Assembly: GCA_016706275.1 (NCBI GenBank)
Contig: JADJJY010000003.1
Coordinates: 62,001-126,000 of the forward strand
DNA from: Chloracidobacterium sp.
GTDB lineage: Bacteria; Acidobacteriota; Blastocatellia; Pyrinomonadales; Pyrinomonadaceae
Direction: 5' to 3'
DNA length: 64,000 nt
Shown: positions 36,470-45,747 of the stretch, piece by piece
Position numbering within the stretch: position 1 is the stretch's first letter
Layout: every line of letters starts with the position of its first letter
The notes under the pieces: generated by a model
The model's input: the letters and a program-made list of their open reading frames with translations, nothing else
Database searches by the model: none
Told to the model about the DNA's origin: nothing
Translations under genes and position numbers: made by a program

Positions 36470-38782
36470 ATGAAAAGCAGGATCTCGCTGGACTTTGCGC
36501 GAATTTCGGCTATGTCGTTGCTAATTATCTTGACCGGCACGTTCGTGTTTGGTCAAAAAGCATCGACTAGAGACGAAAATTACGATTCGCCGACGCCCGT
36601 GCTATTAAGCGACATAAATACAAAACGTGCGGTCGCTCAAACGGGGCGGATCTCTCGTAAATTTGACCCGTCGAAAATTGTCGCTCAGGCATATCAGCCC
36701 GACGCACGCATTACGCTGTATGTCGGCGATCTGGCGTTGATGGCCGGTGAAGGTGCAAATGCTCTGCGAGTCTATGCCGAGGACAAACGCGGCTATATGT
36801 ACCGTTTCCCAGTTTTGGACCTGCAACGGGTTGACGGCGCGGCTAATGTTCACGCCATGACCGTTTTGCTAAAAGACGAGGTCGGCTATTACGAACCTCC
36901 GACAGCAGACGGCGATCTGGTCATCTATGTAACGTGGCGAGGGCTGGCAAGTAATAAAGCCCTGCTCGGTTTTGGCAAAATGGGCGGCGAGGTAAAAGCT
37001 ATCCAATCCCCGGCGACCGCATCGGAACTAGTCAGCGGACGACGTGCCGGCGACCGCCAACGTTTTATGGAACAGGCCGGTTTTGGCCCGACACCGTCCT
37101 TGGCCGAGATCCCTGCTGGAACGCCGCTCAGACGTTGGATCGCTGCACAGTTTGCCACTTCTTATCCGACATTTCCCTATCCGGATTCAAATCTGACATA
37201 TCCGCTACGGCCATCGACACCGCCGACGGATTGTGATGGCAATGCGACCGTTGTGGACATCACTCCGACCTGTTTCCTGGACACCTACACAATGTATCCT
37301 CTCCAGTCATGGAACTCAAAAGAGATGCTATACGGTGGCAACCAGCTCAAACATAAGGTCTCATGGGCACTAAGTCAGATCTGGGTTACTTCGGGCGTCG
37401 ATATCCAACAGTCGCGTCATATGGTCGAGTATCACAAGATATTGTCGGCCAATGCTTTTGGTAATTTTCGCGACCTGATGGGGCCGACGACTGCAAATCC
37501 GAGCAATAGCGGTATGACGCTCAATCCAACGATGGGCGACTATCTCAGCATGTCGCAGAGCACCAGGACAAACCCTAATGAAAATTATGCCCGTGAGATC
37601 AAGCAGCTTTTCACGATCGGGCTTTTTATGCTCAATCAGGATGGCACCGTGATTTGTGTCGAACACAATCCGTGTCAACCGGGCGACACTAAGACCCCGA
37701 GTTATGACCAAAATGTGGTCAATAATTTGACAAAGGTGTTTACTGGCTGGAAATTTTGCCCGGGCGGTAACGCCGCTTGTCCAAACGCTGTAGCCGGAAC
37801 TTTTAACTTTGTCGATCCGTTGATCGTGACCAATTCAAACGAAGTTGATACTTCTGCGAAAACGCTTTTAACTGCTTCTACGGCACCATCAAACATCGAT
37901 GCGTGTACAAATTGCACCGGCGGCACTACGGCTGTTAATCTGGCAAACACTCAGGCATATGCCCGCACATCGATGATCCGTGCTCTCGACAATATTTTCA
38001 ATCACCCTAATGTCGGGCCGTTCATCGGCAAGATATTGATCCAACAGATGGTGACGAGCGACCCGACACCGGCGTATGTCAGCCGAGTGGCTGCAGCTTT
38101 TAATAACAATGGCGTTGGCGTTCGCGGTGATATGAAAGCGGTGATCTCGGCGATCCTCCTCGACCCCGAGGCACGCGGTAATGTTAAGACTGACCCCAAT
38201 TACGGCAAACTCCGCGAGCCGGTTCAATTTGCGGCAAATTTCCTGCGTGCACATAACGTCAAAGACGCAGCAGGCACAGGGCAAAGCGATGGCGTGCTGA
38301 CATTTCGTAGTGAGTATACCGGAATGGGACAGACCCCTTTTCGCTCACCTACCGTCTTTAATTACTATTCGCCTGATTTTGTGATACCGGGAACCTCTGT
38401 ACTCGGACCTGAGTTTGGCATTATGACCACCGGGACAACCATACAGCGTATGAATTTTATCAATCGCATGGTCGGTTGGGCCGCTAACGGAACAGCCCTT
38501 GCAGGTGCACCTATCCCGATAAATACGTCCGCTGCGGCATGGACGCCGTCGGGCACATCGCTTGATTTTAGCGATCTTCAGGCGCTGGTTGCGGCGGATA
38601 CGTCGGGAGCGACTCTTTTGGATGAGCTAAACAGCCGTCTGATGCATGGCACGATGCCGGCAGCGATGCGGGCTTCGATACTCGGTGCTGTTACACCGAT
38701 ATCGAGTACAGACACTATAAACAGAGTTCGTCAGGCGGTTTATTTGACGGCGACATCCGCACAATATCAGGTACAGAGGTAA
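36470..38782 (+). CDS. DUF1800 exported protein
   Basis: 770 residues from the ATG at 36470, preceded by AGGAGG 7 bases upstream. It has a signal peptide (ISAMSLLIILTGTFVFG). DUF1800 features include QAGFGPTPSLAEI, LKHKVSWALSQIWVTSGV, ENYARE-type NENYAREIKQLFTIGLFMLN, VFTGWKF and KLREPVQFAANFLRAH with FRSPTVFNYYSPDF. These proteins are exported, always appear beside DUF1501 proteins, and have no known activity. The downstream DUF1501 gene starts 5 bases later. Confidence 0.9.
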   Translation: MKSRISLDFARISAMSLLIILTGTFVFGQKASTRDENYDSPTPVLLSDINTKRAVAQTGRISRKFDPSKIVAQAYQPDARITLYVGDLALMAGEGANALRVYAEDKRGYMYRFPVLDLQRVDGAANVHAMTVLLKDEVGYYEPPTADGDLVIYVTWRGLASNKALLGFGKMGGEVKAIQSPATASELVSGRRAGDRQRFMEQAGFGPTPSLAEIPAGTPLRRWIAAQFATSYPTFPYPDSNLTYPLRPSTPPTDCDGNATVVDITPTCFLDTYTMYPLQSWNSKEMLYGGNQLKHKVSWALSQIWVTSGVDIQQSRHMVEYHKILSANAFGNFRDLMGPTTANPSNSGMTLNPTMGDYLSMSQSTRTNPNENYAREIKQLFTIGLFMLNQDGTVICVEHNPCQPGDTKTPSYDQNVVNNLTKVFTGWKFCPGGNAACPNAVAGTFNFVDPLIVTNSNEVDTSAKTLLTASTAPSNIDACTNCTGGTTAVNLANTQAYARTSMIRALDNIFNHPNVGPFIGKILIQQMVTSDPTPAYVSRVAAAFNNNGVGVRGDMKAVISAILLDPEARGNVKTDPNYGKLREPVQFAANFLRAHNVKDAAGTGQSDGVLTFRSEYTGMGQTPFRSPTVFNYYSPDFVIPGTSVLGPEFGIMTTGTTIQRMNFINRMVGWAANGTALAGAPIPINTSAAAWTPSGTSLDFSDLQALVAADTSGATLLDELNSRLMHGTMPAAMRASILGAVTPISSTDTINRVRQAVYLTATSAQYQVQR

Positions 38783-38787
38783 AAACT

Positions 38788-40335
38788 ATGACACAAGACA
38801 GACGTGAATTCTTAATGAAGTCATGCGGTGCACTGAGCATGGCCGCGATCGCGACCCAAATGGGCCACCTCGGATTGATGAGCGCTTTTGCCCAGTCCGG
38901 CAAAAACGACACGGTGGAAGTGCCGAGTGATTATCGTGCCTTGGTCTGCGTCTTTATGGCGGGCGGTAATGACGGTAATCAGACGATCATCCCCAACCAT
39001 ACGGTCGGGTCCTCTAACACATGGGACAACTACAACAATGCCCGGAGCAGTCAGGGTCTCGCTTTAACACAAGCTCAGCTTGCAGGTACGACCGTCCAGG
39101 TTCCGCGGATCGGCAACTTGGATTATGCGTTTCATCCGAGCCTGGGGATTCAGACGCCCGGAACGAATATCGTTAACAACGGGCTGCATGAACTTTGGGC
39201 ATTAGGTAAATTGGCCGCCGTTACGAATGTGGGTACACTCGTCCAACCGATGACTCGGACCACATTTCTAAATAACTCTGTACCAAAGCCGTTTCAGCTA
39301 TTTTCGCACTCCGATCAGGTTTCGCAATATCAGGGTGGACGCAGTGACACTCAATCATTCACCGGCTGGGGTGGACGTATCTCCGATCTCCGGTCGGCGA
39401 TCGATAACCCGGCCCCGCCTGCTCTGATCCCAATGATCACGTCGATCGCGGGAGCCCAATTGTTTACGGCCGGGCAATCCACACTTCCGATGGCTATCGC
39501 TGCGGCCCCCACGTCGCTTGCGACTGTGCTTGCTCCTTCTGGGTTTAATCTGCCTACTGTCCCGACGCCGGGAAGCACTATCGCAAATAGGTACAACACG
39601 CTGAAAGCCCTGCGCGATCAGGCTCGCCTTGATCCGTCCAAGTATGTTGACGCTGCAGGCGACGTTACAAAGCTTGCCATGGATGCAAACGACGCTCTGC
39701 AGACCAATTTACCTGTGACCACGGTGACGTTTCCGACTACCAACATAGGCAACCAGCTTAAACAAGTCGCTCTGATGATCAAAAAACGAAGCGACCTTTC
39801 AATGAATCGTCAGATCTTTTATGTGCAGTTAGGAAGTTTTGACACGCACACGGGGCAGAATACAACTCAAGTTTCCCTACTCCAGCAAATGAGCCAGGCA
39901 ATGCGGGCATTTTACGATGAAATGGTAGCGCAGGGTATCGGTGATAAGGTTACTCAGTTCACAATGGCTGACTTCTCGCGTACGCTTAATCCGGCCGGAA
40001 CCGGCGTCAACGTGGGCACTGACCACGCATGGGGAAATCATATGCTCGTTGTCGGCGGAGCAATAACTGCCAGCAACTTTTACGGCATGAACGGTGCAAA
40101 TGGCACACCGTATCCTCAGCTTTCATTTAACACTGCGGATGACTCAGATAATGGAAGCGGAGCACGCGGACGTTGGGTGCCCGCAACCTCTGTTGACCAA
40201 TATTGTGCGACGCTGGCCCGATGGTTTGGCGTGCCGTCGGCCGATATGGCAACTGTGTTCCCAAAGATCGTCAATTTTTCGAACTCAGGCGGGATCAATA
40301 CCGATCTTGGCTTTTTGGTGCCGCCGGCACCGTAA
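38788..40335 (+). CDS. DUF1501 exported protein with Tat signal
   Basis: 515 residues. The N-terminus has a twin-arginine motif (DRREFLMK), a hydrophobic stretch and an AFAQ cleavage region, so export is probably by the Tat system. The DUF1501 body resembles the alkaline phosphatase/sulfatase fold: LVCVFMAGGNDGNQTIIPN, LFSHSDQVSQYQ, YVQLGSFDTHTGQN, TMADFSRTLNPAG and GTDHAWGNHMLVVGG. It forms a two-gene operon with DUF1800 and is followed by a terminator. Confidence 0.9.
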   Translation: MTQDRREFLMKSCGALSMAAIATQMGHLGLMSAFAQSGKNDTVEVPSDYRALVCVFMAGGNDGNQTIIPNHTVGSSNTWDNYNNARSSQGLALTQAQLAGTTVQVPRIGNLDYAFHPSLGIQTPGTNIVNNGLHELWALGKLAAVTNVGTLVQPMTRTTFLNNSVPKPFQLFSHSDQVSQYQGGRSDTQSFTGWGGRISDLRSAIDNPAPPALIPMITSIAGAQLFTAGQSTLPMAIAAAPTSLATVLAPSGFNLPTVPTPGSTIANRYNTLKALRDQARLDPSKYVDAAGDVTKLAMDANDALQTNLPVTTVTFPTTNIGNQLKQVALMIKKRSDLSMNRQIFYVQLGSFDTHTGQNTTQVSLLQQMSQAMRAFYDEMVAQGIGDKVTQFTMADFSRTLNPAGTGVNVGTDHAWGNHMLVVGGAITASNFYGMNGANGTPYPQLSFNTADDSDNGSGARGRWVPATSVDQYCATLARWFGVPSADMATVFPKIVNFSNSGGINTDLGFLVPPAP

Positions 40336-40360
40336 CGGATACCCAAACGGTATTTTTAGG

Positions 40361-40390
40361 ACGAGGGGCTTTTTGCCTCTCGTTTTTTTT
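40361..40390 (+). terminator. Rho-independent terminator
   Basis: The stem ACGAGGGGC pairs with GCCTCTCGT (one G-T) around a T-loop, followed by T8. It ends the DUF1800/DUF1501 operon. Confidence 0.85.
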
Positions 40391-40456
40391 CGCTAAATTG
40401 AGCGATCAACGACTTTCTTGAACTTTACCGCCGCAAGCCATAAACTAAAGGGACAC

Positions 40457-41152
40457 GTGAACCTGCCTAATTACATAACGCTTGGCCGCATAGTCGTCGT
40501 CCCGCTGCTCGTCGTGGTGCTGCTGACGCCGGTGGCTGAACGTTGGTTTGGGCTCAATGCGTATGGATTAGGCATCGTGATGTTTTTGATCGCTGCCCTG
40601 ACCGATATTGTTGACGGCCAGCTTGCTCGCCGCCGCAATCAGGTATCGACGCTTGGCAAATTTCTCGACCCCATCGCTGACAAGCTGCTCATCTCAGCCG
40701 CTCTGATAGTACTGGTCGAAAAGCACCTCGCACCGTCATGGGCGGTCGTCGTCATTCTCGGCCGCGAATTTATTATCACCGGTCTCCGGTCCGTCGCCGC
40801 CACTGAGGGCATCATTATGCCGGCGCAAGGTATGGGCAAGCTCAAGATGTGGGCGCAGTGCATTGCCGTCGTAGCGTTGCTCGTAGCAGCCGCCAATGGC
40901 CCGCCGCCCGTTTCTAATTTTGGACTAGAGTACCCGGCATTTTTCTGGCAAGTCACCGAAGTGCAAACCGCATTTAGCGATCTCGCAAAAATGACGATCA
41001 CGTCAAATGACTGGAAAGTGTTTGGTTATCTCGTAGGACGCGGAGCCCTTTGGGTCGCTGTGATCACAGCCGTATGGTCGATGTACGGCTACTTTTCGTT
41101 CTTTTTTACGGAGAGCCGCCGGCTACGCCAGGCGGCCTCGGACGAATCATAA
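40457..41152 (+). CDS. pgsA: CDP-diacylglycerol--glycerol-3-phosphate 3-phosphatidyltransferase
   Basis: 231 residues if translation starts at the GTG at 40457 (VNLPNYITLGRI), which has AAAGGGA just upstream; an ATG at 40418 would add 13 residues that do not look conserved. It is an integral membrane protein with the CDP-alcohol phosphotransferase motif D-G-x2-A-R-x8-G-x3-D-x3-D, seen as TDIVDGQLARRR then LGKFLDPIADK. It makes phosphatidylglycerophosphate, the committed step to phosphatidylglycerol and cardiolipin. A ~45-residue insertion near residues 150-195 is longer than usual. Confidence 0.92.
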   Translation: MNLPNYITLGRIVVVPLLVVVLLTPVAERWFGLNAYGLGIVMFLIAALTDIVDGQLARRRNQVSTLGKFLDPIADKLLISAALIVLVEKHLAPSWAVVVILGREFIITGLRSVAATEGIIMPAQGMGKLKMWAQCIAVVALLVAAANGPPPVSNFGLEYPAFFWQVTEVQTAFSDLAKMTITSNDWKVFGYLVGRGALWVAVITAVWSMYGYFSFFFTESRRLRQAASDES

Positions 41153-41154
41153 TA

Positions 41155-41192
41155 AAAAAGGCAAAAACGAATCCCTCCGCTTTTGCCTTTTT
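41155..41192. terminator. Bidirectional terminator
   Basis: AAAAAGGCAAAA (41155-41166) pairs with TTTTGCCTTTTT (41181-41192). It serves pgsA and the convergent gene at 41219-42190. Confidence 0.8.
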
Positions 41193-41218
41193 GACTTGTG
41201 GCCTTTTTACTTTAGCCT

Positions 41219-42190
41219 TTATTGTATTTCAACCCAGTCGCCGGTGTGTATCTCCTGCGCGTTGCGGGTGATAACGACGGTAGCGGTGCGTTCTTTTACA
41301 TTGATAACAACTGCTTCACCGACGACTTTTCGTAAGAAAGGACGGCCTTCTTTTGCTTTGGCGGTCGTCACTTCCTGTCCATCACCTTTTTCGCCTGACG
41401 TTCGCGACGATTGGTTTGAAAATCTGCCGCCTTCGTATATTTCGCTCGGATATCCATAATCCTTTGATCCGATCGATTCCTTGGTCGGGTTTAGCGTGAT
41501 GTTGCCTTTGCCAAGCGGACGAAACACTGTCAGCTTTTCGCCAACATTAACATTGTCTTCGGCCCCTAGATCGACATAAACGATGAAATCGCGTGCGATC
41601 ATTTCGACGTTGTCGCGAGCCATGATAACGCGTCCGGTGGATTTGCCCGATGGATCGCCAAAAATATCAAATGATCGTGTGGAAGTATCGATCGGCCCGT
41701 TGCGTTTGTTAATAAGTTGAACAAGATCCCCGAGCAAAAATACGTCGCATGACGATTTAATTCGGGCGACCGATACTTGTTCGTTCACCTTAACGACCTC
41801 GAGAGCTCCGACCTCTTGCACATACGATCCAAGATCGCCTTTCTTTGACCATTTGCTCTTAACGCTTCCGCGCGGACGAATGACGGCAAATACATCGCCG
41901 GCATTAACACCTTTATTACGGCCCATGTTTATGTACAGAAAATCGTTTTGGGCGAAATTGTATCTGTCTGCTTCGTCATTGCTGCCGACGATCTTGTTCT
42001 CAGTGCTGATCGCGCTTGTCTGGATGTAACCGGCACAATACAGATTGGCACCACTTACGACTGGTTTGGGAGCAGTTGAGCGTCCGTCAATGACGCTTGG
42101 CAGACCTTGTGCCGCAACGGCTGCGGCAAACAATGTGACGAACATCAGTGATAATACTATTCGCTCGACAATAAACTTTTGAAAATTCAC
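41219..42190 (-). CDS. Exported protein of unknown function with repeated beta-domains
   Basis: 323 residues with a signal peptide (IVLSLMFVTLFAAAVAAQG). Three similar beta-rich segments are visible, each pairing an N-x-G-x-x-F/L-x-V-x-R-P unit with a V-E-V-V-K-V-type strand: GVNAGDVFAVIRPRG with GALEVVKVNEQVSVARI; NVNVGEKLTVFRPLGKG; and VGEAVVINVKERTATVVITRNAQEIHTGDWVE across the end. The last part resembles the C-terminal domain of FlgT-like envelope proteins, but the match is weak. Probably periplasmic. Confidence 0.72.
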   Translation of the reverse strand: MNFQKFIVERIVLSLMFVTLFAAAVAAQGLPSVIDGRSTAPKPVVSGANLYCAGYIQTSAISTENKIVGSNDEADRYNFAQNDFLYINMGRNKGVNAGDVFAVIRPRGSVKSKWSKKGDLGSYVQEVGALEVVKVNEQVSVARIKSSCDVFLLGDLVQLINKRNGPIDTSTRSFDIFGDPSGKSTGRVIMARDNVEMIARDFIVYVDLGAEDNVNVGEKLTVFRPLGKGNITLNPTKESIGSKDYGYPSEIYEGGRFSNQSSRTSGEKGDGQEVTTAKAKEGRPFLRKVVGEAVVINVKERTATVVITRNAQEIHTGDWVEIQ

Positions 42191-42424
42191 GATTTTCTCC
42201 TTAGATGGCTTTTAATGAGGGCCTAAACTTTGATGAGATAACAAAATGGGAACAAACTCGCTGGATCACCGGCGGTTACTTTCTAATTATAGTCTGTTTG
42301 ATCGAAAAGCGTCAACACTTTTGTGCATTGTTAAACGCTTGAATTCTCGTGATCGATTTGGACAGAAGCCCTGGGTTTTGCTAGTATTTTCGTTTGCGGC
42401 TCGCTGATACGGCGTTCCACATCA

Positions 42425-42500
42425 GCCACCTTAGCTCAGTTGATAGAGCAACTGATTTGTAATCAGTAGGTCGTCGGTTTGAGTCCGACAGGTGGCTCCA
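42425..42500 (+). tRNA. tRNA-Thr (anticodon TGT), integration target
   Basis: Acceptor GCCACCT (42425-42431) pairs with AGGTGGC (42490-42496), with discriminator T and encoded CCA (42498-42500). The anticodon loop TTTGTAA gives TGT, reading ACA. Its 3' part from 42454 is repeated exactly at 63806-63855, marking it as an element attachment site. The tRNA stays intact. Confidence 0.95.
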
Positions 42501-42503
42501 TAT
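42454..42503 (+). repeat. attL (50-bp direct repeat within tRNA-Thr)
   Basis: Identical to 63806-63855. The base before it differs (T here, A at the right copy) and the first differing base after it is A (42504) versus T (63856). Confidence 0.92.
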
Positions 42504-42535
42504 AAACGCAGTAAACACACTGGTTTACAAATACA

Positions 42536-42564
42536 AAAGGCAAGCTTCCGGGCTTGCCTTTCTT
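42536..42564. terminator. Terminator between tRNA-Thr and the integrase gene
   Basis: AAGGCAAGC (42537-42545) pairs with GCTTGCCTT (42552-42560) around TTCCGG, followed by TCTT. Orientation suits the tRNA transcript and, less well, the integrase. Confidence 0.7.
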
Positions 42565-42599
42565 GCTGTGTGTGCCTAGTGTGCGCCAACTCCGAAAAT

Positions 42600-43763
42600 T
42601 CACGTTCCAAACATCATATTTTCGAGTCTGTTTGTCGCGTCCGTTTGCATTGCTGGCAAGACGTGAGAATAGGTGTCCAGCGTCAAGACTACCGAAGAAT
42701 GTCCTAGCCTTTCAGCTACAACCTTCGCGCTTACGCCAGAAGCCAGAAGCATAGTCGCGTTCGTATGTCGCAGATCGTAAAGCCGAATCTTTGAAAGCTT
42801 CGCCTTCGTTCTGATCTTCTCGAAGTGTCGGTTGTTCACGTTTCCGCTTAGAAAAGGTGTGCCAATCTCAGTTGCAAAGATTAGATCAGAATCCTGATAA
42901 CAATCTCGAATCTTCATTTTGGCTTCTAGTTGGATCATTCGGTGCTTCTTCAAAGCCGTGATCAGCGGATCAGAAAGCGGTATGCTTCTACGGCTTTTCT
43001 TGGTCTTCGGTTCAGCAAAGTAGAAACCACCGCCCTTCTGGACCTTGACCACCCGGCGAACCGTCAAAGAGCCTTGCTCAAAATCAATATCCTTCCATTG
43101 CAGACCAAGATATTCGCCGGGTCGCGTACCTGTTTCGAGTGCCAAATAGAAAAGAACATATAGCCGATCCGCTTTTGCCGTTTCCAAAAACTTTTTAACT
43201 TCGCCCGGCGTGTAGTATTTCATTTCAGTTTTCTGCATTTTGGGAAGATCGCAGTCATTGCACGGGTTCTGAAAAATCATCTTCCACCTAACCGCTTGTT
43301 TCAAGGCCGATGACAAAACGCTATGGCAATAGCGAACAGTGCGAGCCGATAGCCCTTCTCTTTGCATATCGTTGTAAAACTTCTGGATTTGATAGCCCTG
43401 CAATTGAGAAAGCTTCTTAGTTCCAAGATGTTTTCCAATATAGTTATCAACCAACTGTTTGTAACTGTTAAAGGTCTCAGTCCGAAGGCGGGGTTTCGCA
43501 ATTTCCAGAAGCCAGCGGTCAAGATACTTCGACAAAGACTCAGAAGCCGGTTCAACAAAAATCCCTAAGTCCTTTTCTCGTAGCTTAGCAGTCAAATATT
43601 TCTGAGCGTCCTTCTTTGTTCCGTGAATTGTCTTATTGTGGTACTTTCGCTTTCCGTCCGATTCCCTTCCAATAAAGATCCTGACGAGCCATGTATTTTC
43701 AGTGTCCTTCAGTTCGCCCGTTTTAGGGTCCTTTTTCGCCCGTCTTATAATTTGTCCTGCCAT
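42600..43763 (-). CDS. int: Tyrosine site-specific integrase
   Basis: 387 residues. The N-terminal arm-binding domain (~1-65) has a KRKYHNKTIHGTKKDAQKYL pattern typical of P4/phage-type integrases. A SAM-like core-binding domain follows (~70-165). The catalytic domain has Arg in ETGTRPGEYLGLQW, Lys in EPKTKKSRRSIPLS, box II YDLRHTNATML (the usual first His is Tyr), the GHSS motif and catalytic Tyr in TLDTYSHV. It cuts and joins at the tRNA-Thr att site. It points toward the tRNA and ends 100 bases from it. Confidence 0.95.
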   Translation of the reverse strand: MAGQIIRRAKKDPKTGELKDTENTWLVRIFIGRESDGKRKYHNKTIHGTKKDAQKYLTAKLREKDLGIFVEPASESLSKYLDRWLLEIAKPRLRTETFNSYKQLVDNYIGKHLGTKKLSQLQGYQIQKFYNDMQREGLSARTVRYCHSVLSSALKQAVRWKMIFQNPCNDCDLPKMQKTEMKYYTPGEVKKFLETAKADRLYVLFYLALETGTRPGEYLGLQWKDIDFEQGSLTVRRVVKVQKGGGFYFAEPKTKKSRRSIPLSDPLITALKKHRMIQLEAKMKIRDCYQDSDLIFATEIGTPFLSGNVNNRHFEKIRTKAKLSKIRLYDLRHTNATMLLASGVSAKVVAERLGHSSVVLTLDTYSHVLPAMQTDATNRLENMMFGT

Positions 43764-43797
43764 AATGTACCCCCTCCCTTAATCTAGTCTCTGATAT

Positions 43798-43821
43798 AAC
43801 TATACAATAGATTGGATAGTT
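43798..43821. promoter_or_regulatory. Candidate operator between int and the Xis-like gene
   Basis: The 24-bp imperfect palindrome AACTATACAATAGATTGGAT then AGTT pairs at 20 of 24 positions (AACTAT/ATAGTT outer arms, CAAT/ATTG inner arms). It lies in the divergent promoter region. A repressor or Xis binding site is likely but not shown. Confidence 0.5.
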
Positions 43822-43883
43822 CTACAAAATAAACACTCACTTTGTTTGTAGAGTTACGGGCATATTTTTGCTACGCTTGGAAA

Positions 43884-44081
43884 ATGAATTTACTGACCGT
43901 GAATGACGTTGCGGAAAAACTGAAGATCAGCCGGTGGCGCGTATATCAGTTAATAAAGGCCGGACGGCTTCCGGTGGAGAAGTTCGGGGCTCAATTTGTG
44001 ATTAAACCGTCTGATTTGAAGTTAGTCGAGAATCGCAAGCCGGGTCGCCCTTTCTCGAAAAATGAAAAGGAACGAATGTAA
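43884..44081 (+). CDS. Excisionase-like helix-turn-helix protein
   Basis: 65 residues from the ATG at 43884. The winged helix (LTVNDVAEKLKISRWRVYQL, IKAGRLPVEKFGAQFVI) matches the MerR/excisionase-type DNA-binding domain. The C-terminus is basic (RKPGRPFSKNEKERM). Divergent from int, with a palindrome between them, so it probably directs excision and represses int. Confidence 0.8.
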   Translation: MNLLTVNDVAEKLKISRWRVYQLIKAGRLPVEKFGAQFVIKPSDLKLVENRKPGRPFSKNEKERM

Positions 44082-44225
44082 TTCAAAGGTTTATTGATTG
44101 ATCATCATTAGCGAAAACGATGGCGGCAGATCAATGGTCGTCGATTGACTTTAAGCAAATCTGACGGGTACGATCTGGAGTTTGGAGGGTTTATTGAACG
44201 TGACAAAGGACGTTCACTAACCGGT

Positions 44226-44456
44226 ATGAATCAAATAGAAAAGCTTAGACAGTATATAGGGCGGCGCGGTGTTGAGAGCGGCTCTGGGGCAGCTCACACC
44301 TTTTGGGTCGATGCCGGTGACCACGCAAATTGCATCCTTATTGAGATCGGGGATGATTATGCGTGTCTCCAAAATACTACGAGAGGGGATGTGAGCATTA
44401 TTCCCCTTAGTATTTTTATGTTGGTTTATCCAGAAAAGGTAACACCACAGGATTAG
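44226..44456 (+). CDS. Hypothetical protein of the element
   Basis: 76 residues from the ATG at 44226 (MNQIEKLRQYIGRRGVESG); an in-frame TTG at 44145 would add 27 residues. It contains AHTFWVDAGDHANCILIEIG and IIPLSIFMLVYPEKV. Soluble, no motif recognised. Position between the Xis-like gene and the TA-like genes only shows it belongs to the element. Confidence 0.5.
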   Translation: MNQIEKLRQYIGRRGVESGSGAAHTFWVDAGDHANCILIEIGDDYACLQNTTRGDVSIIPLSIFMLVYPEKVTPQD

Positions 44457-44519
44457 GATACTACCCCCCTACCCCTCGATACCGAAGACAGTCTTTTTCA
44501 ACTATTCTCGAATTATCCC

Positions 44520-44855
44520 TTACTTCTTTTTCGGCGTCTTTCGCGCCGATGCACCTGTCGGCCTCGGGTTTACCTTGGCGGCATCCACAGAAATCGTTGT
44601 TTCAATTGGAGCTTCGACTAGACCAAATTTCTTGATCGGTATTACCGCTGTTGGCAATATGGCGTCTGGGGGGCCGTCTTCAGGGCCTTTAGCCGCATTG
44701 GGATTGTTTTCATCTCTAAAAGCCATATTAGTAGCCGTGAGCCCAAATTCGACATACAAAGCCCAGATTCCGCTGTGAAGACCTTTCTTGCGAATCATTT
44801 CGGTCACAATATCAGTAAACTCAAATAGATGAACTTGTGGTTCTTTTTCTGCCAT
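44520..44855 (-). CDS. Hypothetical protein of the element
   Basis: 111 residues with an N-terminal acidic-helical half (LFEFTDIVTEMIRKKGLHSG, ALYVEFGLTATNMAF) and a Pro/Lys-rich tail ending KTPKKK. The family is not recognised. It follows the HicB-like gene by 5 bases on the same strand and is probably its operon partner. Confidence 0.6.
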   Translation of the reverse strand: MAEKEPQVHLFEFTDIVTEMIRKKGLHSGIWALYVEFGLTATNMAFRDENNPNAAKGPEDGPPDAILPTAVIPIKKFGLVEAPIETTISVDAAKVNPRPTGASARKTPKKK

Positions 44856-44860
44856 TTTGA

Positions 44861-45394
44861 TTAACTAGTAAGTAAAGGGCGATTGGATGCCGTGATTGTC
44901 GTAGGCCACAAATTATCCGGGGCCTGTTCAATAGAAATTGTCCCTTTGATTTCTATTAAAACCCTATGAGTGATCTCTGACATACGCTTTTCCAAAAATG
45001 GTGAAGCGTAACGTTCAATAAAATCAAGCATACCGACACTGCCCGCTAACGAGTTCACAATGAACGTATTAAGACTAATGCCTTCCAGTTCAGCATAACG
45101 AGCCGCTTTGTAATGAAGAGTTCTAGGTAGCCTTAAAGCAAATCTACCACTCATACTCATAGCCGAGCCACCCGTAGGTTCGGGAATAAAGAGCTTGGAT
45201 TCAAGTCTATCTTCGATCCAGTCGGCGGCATTACGTTCAAGATTCCGAAGAGCCTGGGCCGCAGTAGTACCGTCGGCATAACACCCCTCAAACTCTAACA
45301 TCTCAGCCACAAAGCCTCCCGCTTCATGTGGAACGACAATGCGGGTATATGGAGCGTTCAAATAATTTTTGACCTGTAATGTAAGGTTGCTCAT
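44861..45394 (-). CDS. HicB-like antitoxin
   Basis: 177 residues. The N-terminus has the HicB partial RNase-H fold (YTRIVVPHEAGGFVAEMLEF, EGCYADGTTAAQALRNLERN). A ribbon-helix-helix DNA-binding segment follows (GRFALRLPRTLHYKAARYAE, EGISLNTFIVNSLAG). HicB proteins neutralise the HicA toxin and repress their operon. The gene overlaps the HicA-like stop by 4 bases (ATGA), so they are translationally coupled. The C-terminal ~45 residues are extra. Confidence 0.83.
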   Translation of the reverse strand: MSNLTLQVKNYLNAPYTRIVVPHEAGGFVAEMLEFEGCYADGTTAAQALRNLERNAADWIEDRLESKLFIPEPTGGSAMSMSGRFALRLPRTLHYKAARYAELEGISLNTFIVNSLAGSVGMLDFIERYASPFLEKRMSEITHRVLIEIKGTISIEQAPDNLWPTTITASNRPLLTS

Positions 45395-45747
45395 TTGCGT
45401 ATATTAAATTCTGTTTTTTGTTTTAGCAGTCGATTTTTTTCATCCTGTAATATTTCACGCTGCTTAAATGTAATTCCTTCAAGTACTAATATTGCTTTCT
45501 CACGCAAGGCAACGCTTACGCCCGCTGGATGACTCGGAATCGTCACACTGTTGCCTTTACCATCTTTCCATATTGGATCCCCACGTCGCTTCTTTACTCG
45601 GTCAAATCCCAATGATCTTGCGGGGCGCTCCAGAAAACGGGCAGGAATCCTACTAGCCCCCTTTCGGTTGAGTGTGTCCAGATCGGAGTCGATCTTATCA
45701 AGCCGACGGATCGCACTCTCGATCTCGTCAAGCCGTTTTTCGCTCAT
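45391..45747 (-). CDS. HicA-like protein with changed active-site region
   Basis: 118 residues. The central part SLGFDRVKKRRGDPIWKDGK and the following NSVTIPSHPAGVSVALRE match the dsRBD-like HicA mRNA-interferase fold. However, the catalytic G-S-H of HicA is GDP here and the usual aromatic is Trp. The N-terminal ~45 residues (coiled-coil, with KRLDEIESAIRRLDKIDSDL) and C-terminal helix (KQREILQDEKNRLLKQKTEF) are additions. It may be an inactivated toxin kept as co-regulator, or a divergent family. Confidence 0.7.
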   Translation of the reverse strand: MSEKRLDEIESAIRRLDKIDSDLDTLNRKGASRIPARFLERPARSLGFDRVKKRRGDPIWKDGKGNSVTIPSHPAGVSVALREKAILVLEGITFKQREILQDEKNRLLKQKTEFNIRK

